A DNA stretch of 44,886 nucleotides from Pseudonocardia sp. CNS-139 (GTDB lineage Bacteria > Actinomycetota > Actinomycetes > Mycobacteriales > Pseudonocardiaceae). The stretch is taken from assembly GCA_001942415.1 (NCBI GenBank), contig MKJX01000200.1:1-44886 (forward strand), given 5' to 3'. Shown piece after piece: positions 1 through 9,357 of this stretch. The position numbers and the translations under genes are program-made. Position 1 is the first letter of the stretch. Each line of letters starts with the position of its first letter. Under the pieces are notes generated by a model. The model searched no databases. It worked only from the letters and a program-made list of their open reading frames with translations, and was not told the DNA's origin.

Positions 1-866
1 CGGCGACCGCCGCGGACGTCAAGGCCTGGCTGCACGCGCTCGACGCCGCGCGCGCAGCGGCGCACCCGGCAGCGGATGCTCGCCACCCTCTCCGCGCTCT
101 ACGGACACCTCGCCGAGACCGGCGTCATCACGGCCAACCCCGCGGCGCTCAACCGCGCCCGGCTCGGGCTCACCGCCGGCGCCCGCGAGCCGTCACCGAC
201 CATCCGGCTGACGGCCGCGCAGCTGCGCGCCCTGCTCGACGCCGCCGGCCGGCTCCCGGCCGTCCGCAGCCCCGCCCTCGCGCGCCTCTACGCGCGCCGG
301 GCCGTCGCGGTGGTCGCGCTGCTCACGCTCGGCCTGCGCATCTCGGAGCTCACCGGCCTCGACCGCGACGACCTCTACCGCACCGGCGGCGAGGACGTGC
401 TACGCGTGCTGGGCAAGGGCGGGCTGCACCGCGAGGTCTACCTGACGGCACTGGCCCGCGACGCGCTCACCGCCTACCTCACCGAACGCGACCGGGTGGC
501 GGGCGCCGCGCTCCCGGCCCGCCGGGCCGCGCCGGCCGCTCCCCGCTCGTCGCCACCCGGGACGGCGGGCGCTGCTCCCGGTTCGACCTCTACACGCTGC
601 TGCGCCGGGTCGCGGCCACCGCCGGCCCGGCCCTCGACGGCGCCGCGGACCGCGTCCACCCGCACGCCCTGCGGCACGCCTACGTCACGATCGCGCTGGA
701 GCAGGACGCCCGCATCCAGCACGTCCAGGCCGACGTCGGGCACGCGACGATCGCCACCACCCAGCACTACGACCGCAACCGGCGCACCCGCACCACCACT
801 GCCGCCGACGCCGTCGCCGCCGCGATCGGCGCCGAACACGACAGCGCCCGCCCACCCGACGGGTGA
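1..866 (+). CDS. Tyrosine recombinase/integrase (XerC/D-like), 5'-truncated by window edge, frameshifted
   Basis: DNA strand-exchange enzyme of the lambda-integrase/Xer family. The catalytic set is visible once frames are joined: Arg in L-G-L-R-I-S-E-L (about 330-350), Lys in L-G-K-G-G (about 410-420), H-A-L-R-H (about 660-675), and G-H-A-T-I-A-T-T-Q-H-Y with the nucleophilic Tyr (about 738-770). The N-terminal SAM-like domain begins off the window: A-D-V-K-A-W-L-H-A-L-D is readable from base 3, and R-T-R-Q-R-M-L-A-T-L continues in another frame, so there is one frameshift near 55-65 and a second near 530-545. Both lie in conserved sequence and look like base-call errors. The stop is TGA at 864-866. 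No attachment site, tRNA or excisionase is visible nearby, so its substrate is unknown; it could be a chromosomal Xer paralogue or part of an element extending leftwards. Confidence 0.85.
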   Translation, partial: ATAADVKAWLHALDAARAAAHPAADARHPLRALRTPRRDRRHHGQPRGAQPRPARAHRRRPRAVTDHPADGRAAARPARRRRPAPGRPQPRPRAPLRAPGRRGGRAAHARPAHLGAHRPRPRRPLPHRRRGRATRAGQGRAAPRGLPDGTGPRRAHRLPHRTRPGGGRRAPGPPGRAGRSPLVATRDGGRCSRFDLYTLLRRVAATAGPALDGAADRVHPHALRHAYVTIALEQDARIQHVQADVGHATIATTQHYDRNRRTRTTTAADAVAAAIGAEHDSARPPDG

Positions 867-880
867 ACGGGACGTCAGGC

Positions 881-899
881 CGCGTTCACCGGGAACGCG
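881..899 (+). terminator. Possible hairpin terminator after the integrase
   Basis: CGCGTTC (881-887) and GAACGCG (893-899) form a perfect 7-bp stem with a 5-nt loop, 14 nt after the integrase stop and before the convergent hemH end. There is no U-tract, as is usual in high-GC actinobacteria, so termination is inferred. Confidence 0.4.
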
Positions 900-1007
900 A
901 CGCTGACGGCGCCGCCGGCTCATCCATGTTGACCCGCGCATCACGAACGCGCCGCCGGCCGGCTCCCGGCTCTGCTCCGCGCGCCCTGGGTGACGGCGGT
1001 GTCGCTG

Positions 1008-2055
1008 TCATCGTTCGGGCCGCGCCGGACGGCGTACCGGCAGGCAGCAGTCGACGGCGCACGGTGCCCCGTTCAGCGTGCAGCCGCCCGCCGGGACCGA
1101 CCCGAGCGCACGCGGCGCGGCCTCGTGCAGATGCTCCGCGACCAGCTCGGCCACCATGTCCGCGAACCGCGGGTCCGGGCCCGCCGTCGCCGCGCGGGCG
1201 AACGCCATGCCCAGCTCGGCGGCCCGTTCCCGGGCCTCGGTGTCGAGGTCCCAGATCACCTCACGTGGTCGGACACGAACCCGACCGGCGCGACCACGAC
1301 CGCCCGGACGCCCTTCCCGTGCAGCGCGTCGAGGTGGTCGAGGACGTCCGGCTCCAGCCACGGCACCTGCGGCGGCCCCGACCGCGACTGCCACACCACG
1401 TCGTAGGCGTCAACGCCCAGGTCGGCTGCCACCAGCCGGGACGCCTCCGCCACCTGGCGCGAGTAGCGGTGCCCGCCCTCGTCGGGTACGCCCGCGGCGG
1501 TGTCCGCCGCGGACGGCACGGAGTGCGCGGTGAACACGACCCGCGCCCCGTCCCGGACCTCGGCCGCAACGTCGCCCGCGCCGCCCGCACCGCGTCGGCG
1601 TTCGCGGCGACGAAGTACGGGTGGTCGTAGAAATGCCGCAGCTTCACCAGGTCCGGCGCGTCCGGCCCGGCCGCCCCACGGGCCCGCGCGACGTCCTCCA
1701 GGTACTGCCGGCACGCCGAGTAGCCGCCGTAGGCGCTGGTCGCGAACACGAGCGCGCGCCGCACCCCGTCCCGCGCCATCTCCGCGACGGTGTCCTCGAC
1801 CATCGGGTGCCAGTTGCGGTTGCCGAAGTACACCGGCAGCTCCACCCGCTCCCCGATGGCTGCGACCAGTTCCCGGTTGCGCGCGTTCAGCGGGCTGACG
1901 CCGCCGAAGTGCCGGTAGTGCTCCTCGACCGCGTCCAGCCGCTCCGGCGGGACACCGCGCCCCCGTACCACGTTCTCCAGGAACGGGCGCACGTCGGCCA
2001 TGCCCTCCGGCCCGCCGAAGGACAGCACGAGGAGTGCGTCGTACGACTCGTGCAC
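1008..2055 (-). CDS. hemH: Ferrochelatase HemH/CpfC (two apparent frameshifts)
   Basis: Inserts ferrous iron into a porphyrin; in actinobacteria the substrate is normally coproporphyrin III (coproporphyrin ferrochelatase). It begins at GTG 2055 (V-H-E-S-Y-D-A-L-L-V-L-S-F-G-G-P-E-G), 8 nt after the inhA stop. Family blocks seen: S-P-L-N-A-R-N-R, V-Y-F-G-N-R-N-W-H-P, F-A-T-S-A-Y-G-G-Y-S-A-C-R-Q-Y, then in a second frame V-V-F-T-A-H-S-V-P and P-V-G-F-V-S-D-H-V, then in a third E-V-I-W-D-L-D-T-E-A. Frameshifts fall near 1555 and 1262. The C-terminus carries C-x6-C-x3-C-C plus the earlier A-C-R cysteine, the kind of set that binds a [2Fe-2S] cluster in actinobacterial ferrochelatases. Order fabG-inhA-hemH matches mycobacterial mabA-inhA-hemZ. 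Confidence 0.92.
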
Positions 2056-2063
2056 GGCGCCGG

Positions 2064-2840
2064 CTAGACGCTCACGGCGTGGAAGCCGCCGTCGGCCCAC
2101 ACCATCGAGCCGGTGGTGACGGGCAGCCAGTCCGACAGGAGCGCGCACACGGTCTTCGCGACCGGCACCGGGTCGTTCACGTCCCAACCGAGCGGCGCGC
2201 GCGGGTCCCAGATGTCCTCGAACTTCGCGAACCCCGGGATCGACTTCGCGGCCATCGTCCGCACCGGCCCGGCCGCGCACAGGTTCACCCGGATGCCCTG
2301 CGGCCCCAGGTCGCGCGCCAGGTAGCGGGTGACGGACTCCAGCGTCGACTTGGCGACGCCCATCCAGTCGTACGCCGGCCACGCCTGCCGGTTGTCGAAG
2401 TCCATCCCGACGATCGACGAGCCCGGCCCCAGCAGCGGCAGCACCGCGGTGGCCAGCGACTTGAACGAGTACGCGCTCACGTGGATGGTCGTCGCGACGT
2501 CCTCCCACGGCGCCTTCATGAACGCCCCGTCGCCCAGGCACGTCGCCGGTGCGAACCCGATCGAGTGCAGCACGCCGTCCAGGCGCGGCTCCGGGCCGAG
2601 GTGCGGGGTGACGCGGTCGACGAGGCTGTCGAGGTGGGCCGGGTCGGTGACGTCGAGCTCGACCACCGGCGCCGGCTCCGGCAGCCGCTTCGCGATCCGC
2701 TCGACCAGCGACAGCCGGCCGAAGCCCGTGAGCACGACCTGCGCGCCCTGCTCCTGCGCGACCTTCGCGACGTGGAAGCCGAGCGAGGCGTCGGTGATGA
2801 CGCCCGTGATGAGCAGGCGCTTGCCGTCGAGCAGTCCCAT
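2064..2840 (-). CDS. inhA: Enoyl-ACP reductase InhA/FabI
   Basis: NADH-dependent reduction of trans-2-enoyl-ACP, the last step of each FAS-II cycle. The reading frame is intact, 258 aa, slightly shorter than mycobacterial InhA (269 aa); the difference appears to lie around the substrate-binding loop. Seen: N-terminal nucleotide-binding segment L-L-I-T-G-V-I-T-D-A-S-L-G-F, H-S-I-G-F (the Ser equivalent to InhA Ser94), and catalytic Y-D-W-M-G-V-A-K (Tyr-x6-Lys). ATG 2840 is preceded by an AAAGG ribosome site. It lies 37 nt behind fabG and 8 nt ahead of hemH, so it is in one operon with both. Confidence 0.96.
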   Translation of the reverse strand: MGLLDGKRLLITGVITDASLGFHVAKVAQEQGAQVVLTGFGRLSLVERIAKRLPEPAPVVELDVTDPAHLDSLVDRVTPHLGPEPRLDGVLHSIGFAPATCLGDGAFMKAPWEDVATTIHVSAYSFKSLATAVLPLLGPGSSIVGMDFDNRQAWPAYDWMGVAKSTLESVTRYLARDLGPQGIRVNLCAAGPVRTMAAKSIPGFAKFEDIWDPRAPLGWDVNDPVPVAKTVCALLSDWLPVTTGSMVWADGGFHAVSV

Positions 2841-2877
2841 GGGAGCCTTTCGTCCGTTCGCTGTTCTCGTGGCCGGT

Positions 2878-3588
2878 CTAGTGGCCCATGCCCAGTCCGC
2901 CGTCGACCGGGATCACCGCACCGGTGACATAGCCCGCGGCGTCCGACCCCAACCACGTGACGGCCGCCGCGACCTCGTCCGGGTCGGCGTAGCGGCCCAG
3001 CGGCACCTGGGCGACGATCTCCGCGCGCCGCGCGTCCGGGAGCGCGCGGGTCATGTCCGTGTCGACGAACCCGGGCGCCACGACATTGGCCGTGATCCCG
3101 CGCGACCCCAGCTCGCGGGCGATCGAGCGGGCCAGCCCGACCAGGCCCGCCTTCGAGGCCGCGTAGTTCACCTGGCCGGCCGACCCCGAGAGCCCCACGA
3201 CGCTGGACACGAAGATCATCCGGCCGCCCTTGGCCTTCAGCATCCCGCGCGAGGCGCGCTTCGCGACCCGGTAGGCCGCGGTCAGGTTGGCATCCAGCAC
3301 CCGGGTGAAGGACTCCTCCGACATGCGCATCAGCAGCGTGTCGTCGGTGATGCCCGCGTTGGAGACGAGCACCTGCACCGGGCCGTGCTTGTCCTCGACC
3401 TCGCCGAACGCGGCGTCCACGGCCGCGGCGTCGGTCACGTCGCACTGCACGGCGAGCAGCTCGCCGGGCAGCCCGTCGGCCCCGCTGCGGTGCGTCACCG
3501 CGACCTGGTCGCCCTGCGCCGCGAACGCCTTCGCGATCGCCAGCCCGATCCCCCGGTTGCCACCGGTCACCAGCACACTGCGTCCCAC
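2878..3588 (-). CDS. fabG: 3-oxoacyl-ACP reductase FabG (MabA)
   Basis: NADPH-dependent reduction of 3-ketoacyl-ACP in FAS-II. 236 aa and intact; short-chain dehydrogenase signature: T-G-G-N-R-G-I-G near residue 8 (cofactor), N-A-G in V-S-N-A-G-I-T, S-S (V-S-S-V-V-G) and Y-A-A-S-K (catalytic Tyr/Lys), with D-T-D-M-T-R-A after P-G-F-V. It starts at GTG 3588 with no ribosome site but with a -10 TAGGGT six bases upstream, so a leaderless mRNA is predicted. First gene of the fabG-inhA-hemH operon, divergent from the dikinase gene at 3746. Confidence 0.95.
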   Translation of the reverse strand: MGRSVLVTGGNRGIGLAIAKAFAAQGDQVAVTHRSGADGLPGELLAVQCDVTDAAAVDAAFGEVEDKHGPVQVLVSNAGITDDTLLMRMSEESFTRVLDANLTAAYRVAKRASRGMLKAKGGRMIFVSSVVGLSGSAGQVNYAASKAGLVGLARSIARELGSRGITANVVAPGFVDTDMTRALPDARRAEIVAQVPLGRYADPDEVAAAVTWLGSDAAGYVTGAVIPVDGGLGMGH

Positions 3589-3594
3589 GCGGCC

Positions 3595-3600
3595 ACCCTA
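3595..3600 (-). promoter_or_regulatory. -10 element of fabG (leaderless)
   Basis: TAGGGT on the minus strand ends 6 nt before GTG 3588. No Shine-Dalgarno lies between, so transcription should begin at the start codon itself. Confidence 0.55.
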
Positions 3601-3706
3601 TGGGCCCGCCGCCCCCCTCTCGACGACGCCCCACCCGCGGCTCGCGTACATCCGGACCGCGACGCGCGGAGCGGCCGCCGGACGGTTCTGCGAGCCGCGC
3701 CGGCAC

Positions 3707-3712
3707 TACCCT
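3707..3712 (+). promoter_or_regulatory. -10 element for the dikinase gene (leadered)
   Basis: TACCCT lies 33 nt before ATG 3746, and a GGGGGA ribosome site falls in the leader about 10 nt before the ATG. It contrasts with the leaderless fabG promoter on the other strand of the same 157-bp gap. Confidence 0.4.
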
Positions 3713-3745
3713 GGCCGAAACAGCCGATCGGGGGACAGTGGCCTG

Positions 3746-6221
3746 ATGAGCAGTTCGCCGCCCACCACGGCGGCGGCCGGACCGGTCGGGGGACACCGGC
3801 CCGTCCTGCCGCTCGACGCCGTCGGCCGGCACGACGTCGCGGTGGCCGGAGGGAAGGCGGCGAACCTCGGCGAGCTGGTCGCAACGGGTTCCCGGTGCCG
3901 GACGGGTTCGTCGTGTCCACGGCCGCGTACGCGGACGTCGTCGAGCGGGCCGGGCTCGCGGCCACAGCGCGGGCCGTCACCGACGGGGACGGGCACGCTG
4001 CGGCGCGCCTGCGGGCCGCGCTCGCGACCGCCTCGATGCCGCGAGCCGTCGAGGACGCGATCCGCGCCGCCTACGCCGACCTCGGCGCGGGGCCGGTCGC
4101 GGTCCGCTCCAGCGCGACCGCGGAGGACCTGCCGGGGGCCACGTTCGCCGGGCAGCAGGACACCTATCTCGGCGTCGAGGGCATCACGGACGTCGTGGAC
4201 GCCGTGCGGCGCTGCTGGGCGTCGCTCTGGACCGATCGCGCGGTCGCGTACCGCCGCGGCCACGACGTGGACCAGGCCGGAGCCCGGCTCGCGGTGGTCG
4301 TGCAGCGGATGGTCCCCGCCGAGTCCGCCGGCGTGCTGTTCACCGCCAACCCGGTGACCGGACGGCGCGACGAAGTGGTCGTCGAAGGGGCCGACGGGCT
4401 CGGTGACGCCGTCGTCTCCGGCACCGTCACGCCGAACCGCTACGTCCTGGACGCCGCAGGCCGGGTCACGGACCGCACGGCCGGGGCGGGAACGCCGCTG
4501 CCGGACCGGGTGTTGCAGACGCTGGCCACGCTCGGTCGGCGCGTCGCCGCGCACTACGGCGGCCCGCAGGACGTCGAGTGGGCGTACGCGGCCGGGCAGC
4601 TGTGGCTCGTGCAGGCCCGTCCGATGACGGCGCTGCCACCGCCGCCCATCCGGCTCAGCCGGATCCAGCGCACGACCGGCCCACAGATCATCGAGATGCT
4701 CCCGGCGCGGCCGTACCCGATGGACATGAGCAGCTGGACGTTGCACGGCCCCGGCCGGATGGTGAAGCGGATGCTCGCCGACATGGCCGGGCTGCGGGTC
4801 GACTTCGCCGACGTGCTGCCCGAGCGCGACGGCGTGGTCACGAGCTTCGTCCCGCCCGCCCCGCGGCCTTCGTGGTCGACGCTGACCGCGCCCGCGCGCA
4901 TGGCGCGCCGGATCCGGAGGTTCCGTCCCGCCACCTGGACCGCGGACCCGCGGTTCGCCGGGTTCGAGCGATCGGTCCGCCGGCTGACGGCGCTCGACCC
5001 GGCCGCCCTCGACTGGGCCGAGCTGCGCGGGCTGCCCCGCAGGGCGCTCGCGGCGATCGACCCGATCACCGACCTGCGCGCCGACCACCTGCCGCGCATG
5101 GGCTTCGACGTGGCGAGACTCGCGGCGGCGCTGTTGCTGCTCGGCAGGCGTGATCTGTTCGCGAGGCTCATCGTGGGCGGGCGCACCCGCACCGGTGACG
5201 CCAACGCCGTGCTCGCCGACCTCGCCGGCCAGGTGCGGGCCGATCCCCGGCTCGCAGCCGCCTTCGCCGATCTGGAACCCGAGGCGCGTCGCCGGGCGGG
5301 TCGAGCACGACGAGCGGTTCGACGGCCTCCGGTCCGGGCTCGCCCGCTTCGTCGCCGAGTACGGGCACCGGGAGACCGCCACCCCGCTCCTGATGTCCGA
5401 ACCCACGCTCGGCGAGTCGCCCGCCGCCGTGCTCGGCATGGTGAAGGTCCTCGTCGAGGACCACCGGGGCAGCCGACGGCAGGCGGCGCGGACCCACTCG
5501 ACGACCTGCTCGCACACCCGCTGGTGCGGCTCACCGGCACCGGACGTGCCCTCACCCGCCTCGTCCACGCCGCGCGCTCCGGGATGGCCCTGCGCGAGGA
5601 CACCCACTTCCACGGGATGCGGACCCTGCCGGTGCTGCGCCGAGCGGTCCTGGAGATGGGCCGCCGGCTGCGGTCCGCGGGCGTGCTGACCGAGCCGCGT
5701 GACGTCCTGCACCTGCGGATGGAGGAGCTGGAGGAGACCGGCGCCCCCACGGAACTGCCAGCCGCGGAGATCGAGCGGCTTCGCGCGCTCATCCGCTCGC
5801 GGTCGGCCCGCCGGGCGGAGCTGGCGGGGGTCCCGCTCATCGCGACCGCCGTCCTGTTCCCGCCGCGGCCCGCCGGCACCGGGGCCCTCGTCTCGGGTAC
5901 CCCGGCGGGCGGCGGGCGGGCGAGCGGCCCGGTGCGCGTGGTCCGCGGCCCGGGCGACTTCGGCCGGCTGCGCAGCGGGGAGATCCTGGTCTGCCCCTAC
6001 ACGAACCCGTCGTGGACGCCGCTGTTCCAGCGCGCCGCCGCGCTCGTCGTCGACTCCGGCGGGCTCGGCTCGCACGCCGCGCTCGTGGCCAGGGAGTGCG
6101 GGCTGCGACCGTCATGGCCACCGGGACGGGCACCAGCGTGCTGACCGACGGGCAGCTGGTCGTCGTCGACGGCGACAGCGGCGCGGTGCACCCGGCCGCC
6201 GCGCCGGCCGGCGGATCGTGA
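3746..6221 (+). CDS. PEP/pyruvate-binding dikinase, rifampin phosphotransferase-like (four apparent frameshifts)
   Basis: ATP-dependent phosphotransferase with a swivelling phosphohistidine domain. About 825 codons once frames are joined. Order: ATP-grasp PPDK_N domain with G-G-K-A-A-N-L-G-E-L, V-R-S-S-A-T-A-E-D-L-P-G and V-E-W-A-Y-A-x2-Q-L-W-L-V-Q-A-R-P (residues about 25-300); a helical middle domain with L-R-E-D-T-H-F-H-G-M-R (about 300-720); and a C-terminal mobile domain with S-G-G-L-G-S-H-A-A-L-V-A-R-E, holding the phospho-His (about 770-785). The PEP-binding TIM barrel of true PEP synthase is absent. That, the length and the domain order are those of rifampin phosphotransferases, which inactivate rifamycins. 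Whether this one uses rifampin is unknown; helical-domain specificity varies. Frameshifts near 3890, 5285, 5490 and 6105. The gene is convergent with the VWA gene. Confidence 0.85.
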
Positions 6222-6245
6222 GCCGTTGCCGGCGCCCACGGCCGC

Positions 6246-7236
6246 TCAGGGCAGGCGGCGGCCCAGCGCCAGACCGGCGCCCACGCCCGCGACGAGCAGC
6301 AGCGCGCCGCCGGCGAGCCACGGGCGGCTGGTGTCGACCCGGCGCACCTCGTAGCCGATCTGCTCGCCCAGCTCCGCGTACACCTGCCGCAGCTCGTCCT
6401 CGCTGGCCGCCGTGAAGAACTGGCCGCCGGACAGCTCCGCGATCGTGCGCATCGACGCGTCGTCGACGGCGACGGGCGTGGCGCTCCCCCGGGTTGATCT
6501 CGATCGACCCGTAGTCGGTGCCGAACGAGATCGTCGACACCGGGATGCCGGCCTCGGCCGCCGCCCGCGCCGCCGTGAACGACCCCCGCGGCTCCTCCTC
6601 CGGCATCACGCCGCCGGGCACGGTCTGCTTGCCGTCGCTCATCAGCACGATCCGCGCAGGCGGCGGCCCGTCGCCGGCCGCACCGGCGATGGCCTGCGAG
6701 AACGTCTCGACGGACTGCAGCGCCGCGAAGATCGCCTCCCCGGTGGCCGTCGACTCCGACAGGCGCAGCCCGTCGACGGCCCGGCGCACCGGCTCCCGGT
6801 CGGCCGTCGGCGAGACGAGCACCGCGGCGGTGCCCGCGAACGACACGAGCCCCAGGTTGATCCCCGGCGTGAGCTGGTCGGCGAACACCTTCGCCGCGGC
6901 CTGCGCGGCCGCCAGCCGGTTCGGCTCGACGTCCGTGGCCTGCATCGACAGCGACACGTCGATGACGAGCACCACGGTGGCCCGGTTGCGCGGCACCCGC
7001 GCCTCGGCCATCGGCCCGGCCAGCGCGACGGTCAGCACGCCGAGCGCGGCGAGCATCGCCGCCGCCGGCACGTGCCGCGGCCAGCCCGGACGCTGCGGCG
7101 CGACCCGGTCCAGCAGCTCCAGGTTCGTGAACCGGACGGTGTCGCGCCGCCGCCGGCGCAGCAGCACCACGTACCCGGCGGCCAGCACCGCGACCACCAC
7201 GAGCAGCAGCAGCCACCACGGGTGCGAGAAGATCAC
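6246..7236 (-). CDS. VWA-domain membrane protein of MoxR operon (Rv1481-type), one frameshift
   Basis: Membrane-anchored von Willebrand A protein thought to act with MoxR chaperones in envelope protein maturation. Start GTG 7236 overlaps the DUF58 stop (GTGA). Seen: an N-terminal membrane helix (residues about 6-26) followed by R-R-R-R-R, a second hydrophobic segment (about 60-78), the MIDAS motif V-I-D-V-S-L-S-M (D-x-S-x-S; about 93-100), and the downstream M-S-D-G and G-T-D-Y-G. After a frameshift near 6490 the sequence continues V-D-D-A-S-M-R-T-I-A-E-L-S-G-G-Q, and a last membrane helix (W-L-A-G-G-A-L-L-L-V-A-G) ends at 6246. Last gene of moxR-DUF58-VWA. Confidence 0.9.
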
Positions 7237-8173
7237 CGGCCACCCCCGGACCAGGCCCGCTTGCGGGCGAGCACGAACCGCACGACGTCGGCCACCCAGT
7301 CCGAGTCGGTGCGCAGCGTCAGGTGCGCGGCGCCGCAGCGGCGCAGCGTGGCGGCCACCCGGTCGCGGTGCTCGGCCGCGGCGGCGCGAACTCGCGGGCC
7401 ATCAGCGGCGTGATCGTCACCTCGCGCTGCCGGCCGGTCTCCGGGTCGGCGAGCACCACCGTGCCGACGTCGGGCAGCTCCAGCTCGCGCGGGTCGACGA
7501 CCTCGATCGCCAGCAGGTCGTGGCGCGCCGACAGCGCACGCAGCGCCCGCTCCCACTCCGGCTCGCCGAGGAAGTCCGAGATCACGACGGCCAGCCCGCG
7601 CCGCCGCGGCGGCCGGCGCAGCTGCTCGATCGCGGCCGTCAGGTCACCGCGTGTGCCCTCCGGTGCCCGCGGCAGCCGCGCGACCCGCCGCAGCATTCCC
7701 TGCGCGTGCGCGGTCCCGCCGCGTGCCGGGATGCGGACGGTCTCCTCCCCCGTCGCGACCAGCGCGCCGATCCGGTTCCCGCCGCCGCGGGTCAGGTGCG
7801 TGACGGCGGCGAGTGCGGCGACGGCCAGGTCGCGCTTCTCGCACACCGCCGTGCCGAAGTCGAGGCTCGGCGACAGGTCGAGCACCACCCACGTCTCCAG
7901 CTCGCGGTCCGCGACCGTCTCGCGGACGTGCGGCTCGGTCGTGCGCGCCGTGACCGCCCAGTCCATGCGGCGGACGTCGTCGCCGGGCTGGTAGAGCCGC
8001 GCCTCCCCCGGCTCGCTGCCCGGCCCGGGGACGAGCCCGAGGTGGTTGCCCTGCAGGAGCCCGTCGAGCCGGCCCCGGACGGCCAGCTCCAGCGTGCGCA
8101 GGGCCGCGTCGATCCGCCCGTCCCGCAGCGACGGCGGCGCGGTCGGCACCCGCCGGGCGGTCGCCGGGTTCAC
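7233..8173 (-). CDS. DUF58 protein of MoxR operon (Rv1480-type), one frameshift
   Basis: DUF58 proteins accompany MoxR ATPases and carry a VWA-like fold; their biochemical role is unproven. Diagnostic R-L-Y-Q-P-G-D-D-V-R-R-M-D-W near residue 60, then V-V-L-D-L-S-P-S-L-D-F-G (VWA-like MIDAS) and V-V-I-S-D-F-L-G. It starts at GTG 8173, sharing GTGA with the moxR stop, and after a frameshift near 7385 (within E-F-A-P-P) ends at 7233 inside the start of the VWA gene. The 4-nt overlaps at both ends indicate translational coupling. Confidence 0.9.
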
Positions 8174-9234
8174 GTCGTACTACCCGCCGGGGTATACGGC
8201 GGCGGCCCGGCCGGGTCGTGCCCGGTGCCGCCCTGCGGACGGGCGCTGACCTGCGGCAACGGCACCGTGGCGAGTACCCGCGAGATGATGTGGTCCATCG
8301 GGACGTTGTCCGCGACGGCGTCGTAGGACAGCACCAGCCGGTGCCGCAGCACGTCCGGCGTCACGTCCAGCACGTCCTGCGGGAGCACGTAGTCGCGGCC
8401 GCGCACGAGCGCGAGCGCGCGCGCCGCGGCGACCACCCCGAGCGTCGCGCGCGGCGACGCCCCGTACGCCACCCAGCCGGCGATGTCCTGCAGGCCGTGC
8501 TCGGCGGGCGTGCGGGTGGCGACGACGAGCCGCACCACGTAGTCGACGAGCGCGTGGTGCACGAACACCCGCGACGCGACCTTCTGCAGCCGCACCAGCT
8601 CCTCCGGGTCGATCACCTGCTGCGCGACGGGCGGCTCGGCGCCCATCCGGTAGACGATCTCCCGCTCCTCCTCGACGCCCGGGTACTCGACGATGATCTT
8701 GAAGAGGAAGCGGTCGCGCTGCGCCTCCGGCAGCGGGTAGACGCCCTCGTTCTCGATCGGGTTCTGCGTCGCGAGCACCAGGAACGGGTCGGGCATCGGG
8801 AAGCTGCGGCCGCCGATCGACAGGTGCCGCTCCGCCATCACCTCGAGCATCGCCGACTGCACCTTCGCCGGCGCCCGGTTGATCTCGTCGGCGAGCACGA
8901 AGTTCGCGACGACCGGACCGAGCTCGACGTCGAACTCCTCCTTGCCCTGCCGGTAGATCCGCGTGCCGAGGATGTCGGCCGGCACCAGGTCGGGCGTGAA
9001 CTGCAGGCGGGCGAACGAGCCGCCCACGACCTTCGCGACCGTCTCGACCGCCAGCGTCTTCGCGACGCCCGGCACGCCCTCCAGCAGCAGGTGGCCGCGG
9101 GCCAGCAACCCGACCAGCATCCGCTCGACCAGCCGGTCCTGACCGACGATCACGCGCTTGATCTCGAAGACGACACGCTCGAGGCGCTCGCCCTCCCGGG
9201 CCGGGGTGGGGACGGACTCGCTCACGGTGCCCAT
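8170..9234 (-). CDS. moxR: MoxR-family AAA+ ATPase
   Basis: Chaperone-like AAA+ ATPase, cytosolic, normally paired with DUF58 and VWA partners. 354 aa, intact. Walker A variant G-V-P-G-V-A-K-T (about residue 55), Walker B V-L-A-D-E-I-N-R-A-P (about 115), sensor 1 A-T-Q-N-P-I-E-N-E-G and R-F-L-F-K-I as in the family. First gene of a three-gene operon whose members overlap by 4 nt. ATG 9234 has only a weak G-rich ribosome site. A 17-bp dyad lies about 100 nt upstream. Confidence 0.95.
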   Translation of the reverse strand: MGTVSESVPTPAREGERLERVVFEIKRVIVGQDRLVERMLVGLLARGHLLLEGVPGVAKTLAVETVAKVVGGSFARLQFTPDLVPADILGTRIYRQGKEEFDVELGPVVANFVLADEINRAPAKVQSAMLEVMAERHLSIGGRSFPMPDPFLVLATQNPIENEGVYPLPEAQRDRFLFKIIVEYPGVEEEREIVYRMGAEPPVAQQVIDPEELVRLQKVASRVFVHHALVDYVVRLVVATRTPAEHGLQDIAGWVAYGASPRATLGVVAAARALALVRGRDYVLPQDVLDVTPDVLRHRLVLSYDAVADNVPMDHIISRVLATVPLPQVSARPQGGTGHDPAGPPPYTPAGSTT

Positions 9235-9333
9235 CCCACCCCATTCCAGGTGAGACGCCCGTGAACGGGTCCCGGCCGCCCACTCCCCCGTCCCGGCCGT
9301 GCGGTGTCGTCGATTCGTTGGCGATTCGGAGGC

Positions 9334-9350
9334 GTCAATGTTTCATTGAC
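9334..9350. promoter_or_regulatory. 17-bp perfect dyad upstream of moxR
   Basis: GTCAATG (9334-9340), spacer TTT, CATTGAC (9344-9350): 7-bp arms without mismatch in an AT-rich pocket of a GC-rich region. It lies 100-116 nt upstream of the moxR start. Shape and position suit a dimeric repressor or activator site; the regulator is unknown. Confidence 0.45.
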
Positions 9351-9357
9351 AAATGGA

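Noticed and set aside
1..1007. Integrative element with att site at the left edge
   Set aside because: A recombinase is present but no tRNA, direct repeat, excisionase or cargo gene can be seen; the rest may be outside the window.
2329..6144. Very long open frames on the strand opposite or in frames offset to known genes (for example about 1,270 codons over fabG and the dikinase)
   Set aside because: High GC makes stops rare. Outside the true gene segment these frames are Arg/Pro/Gly/Ala-rich with no family blocks.
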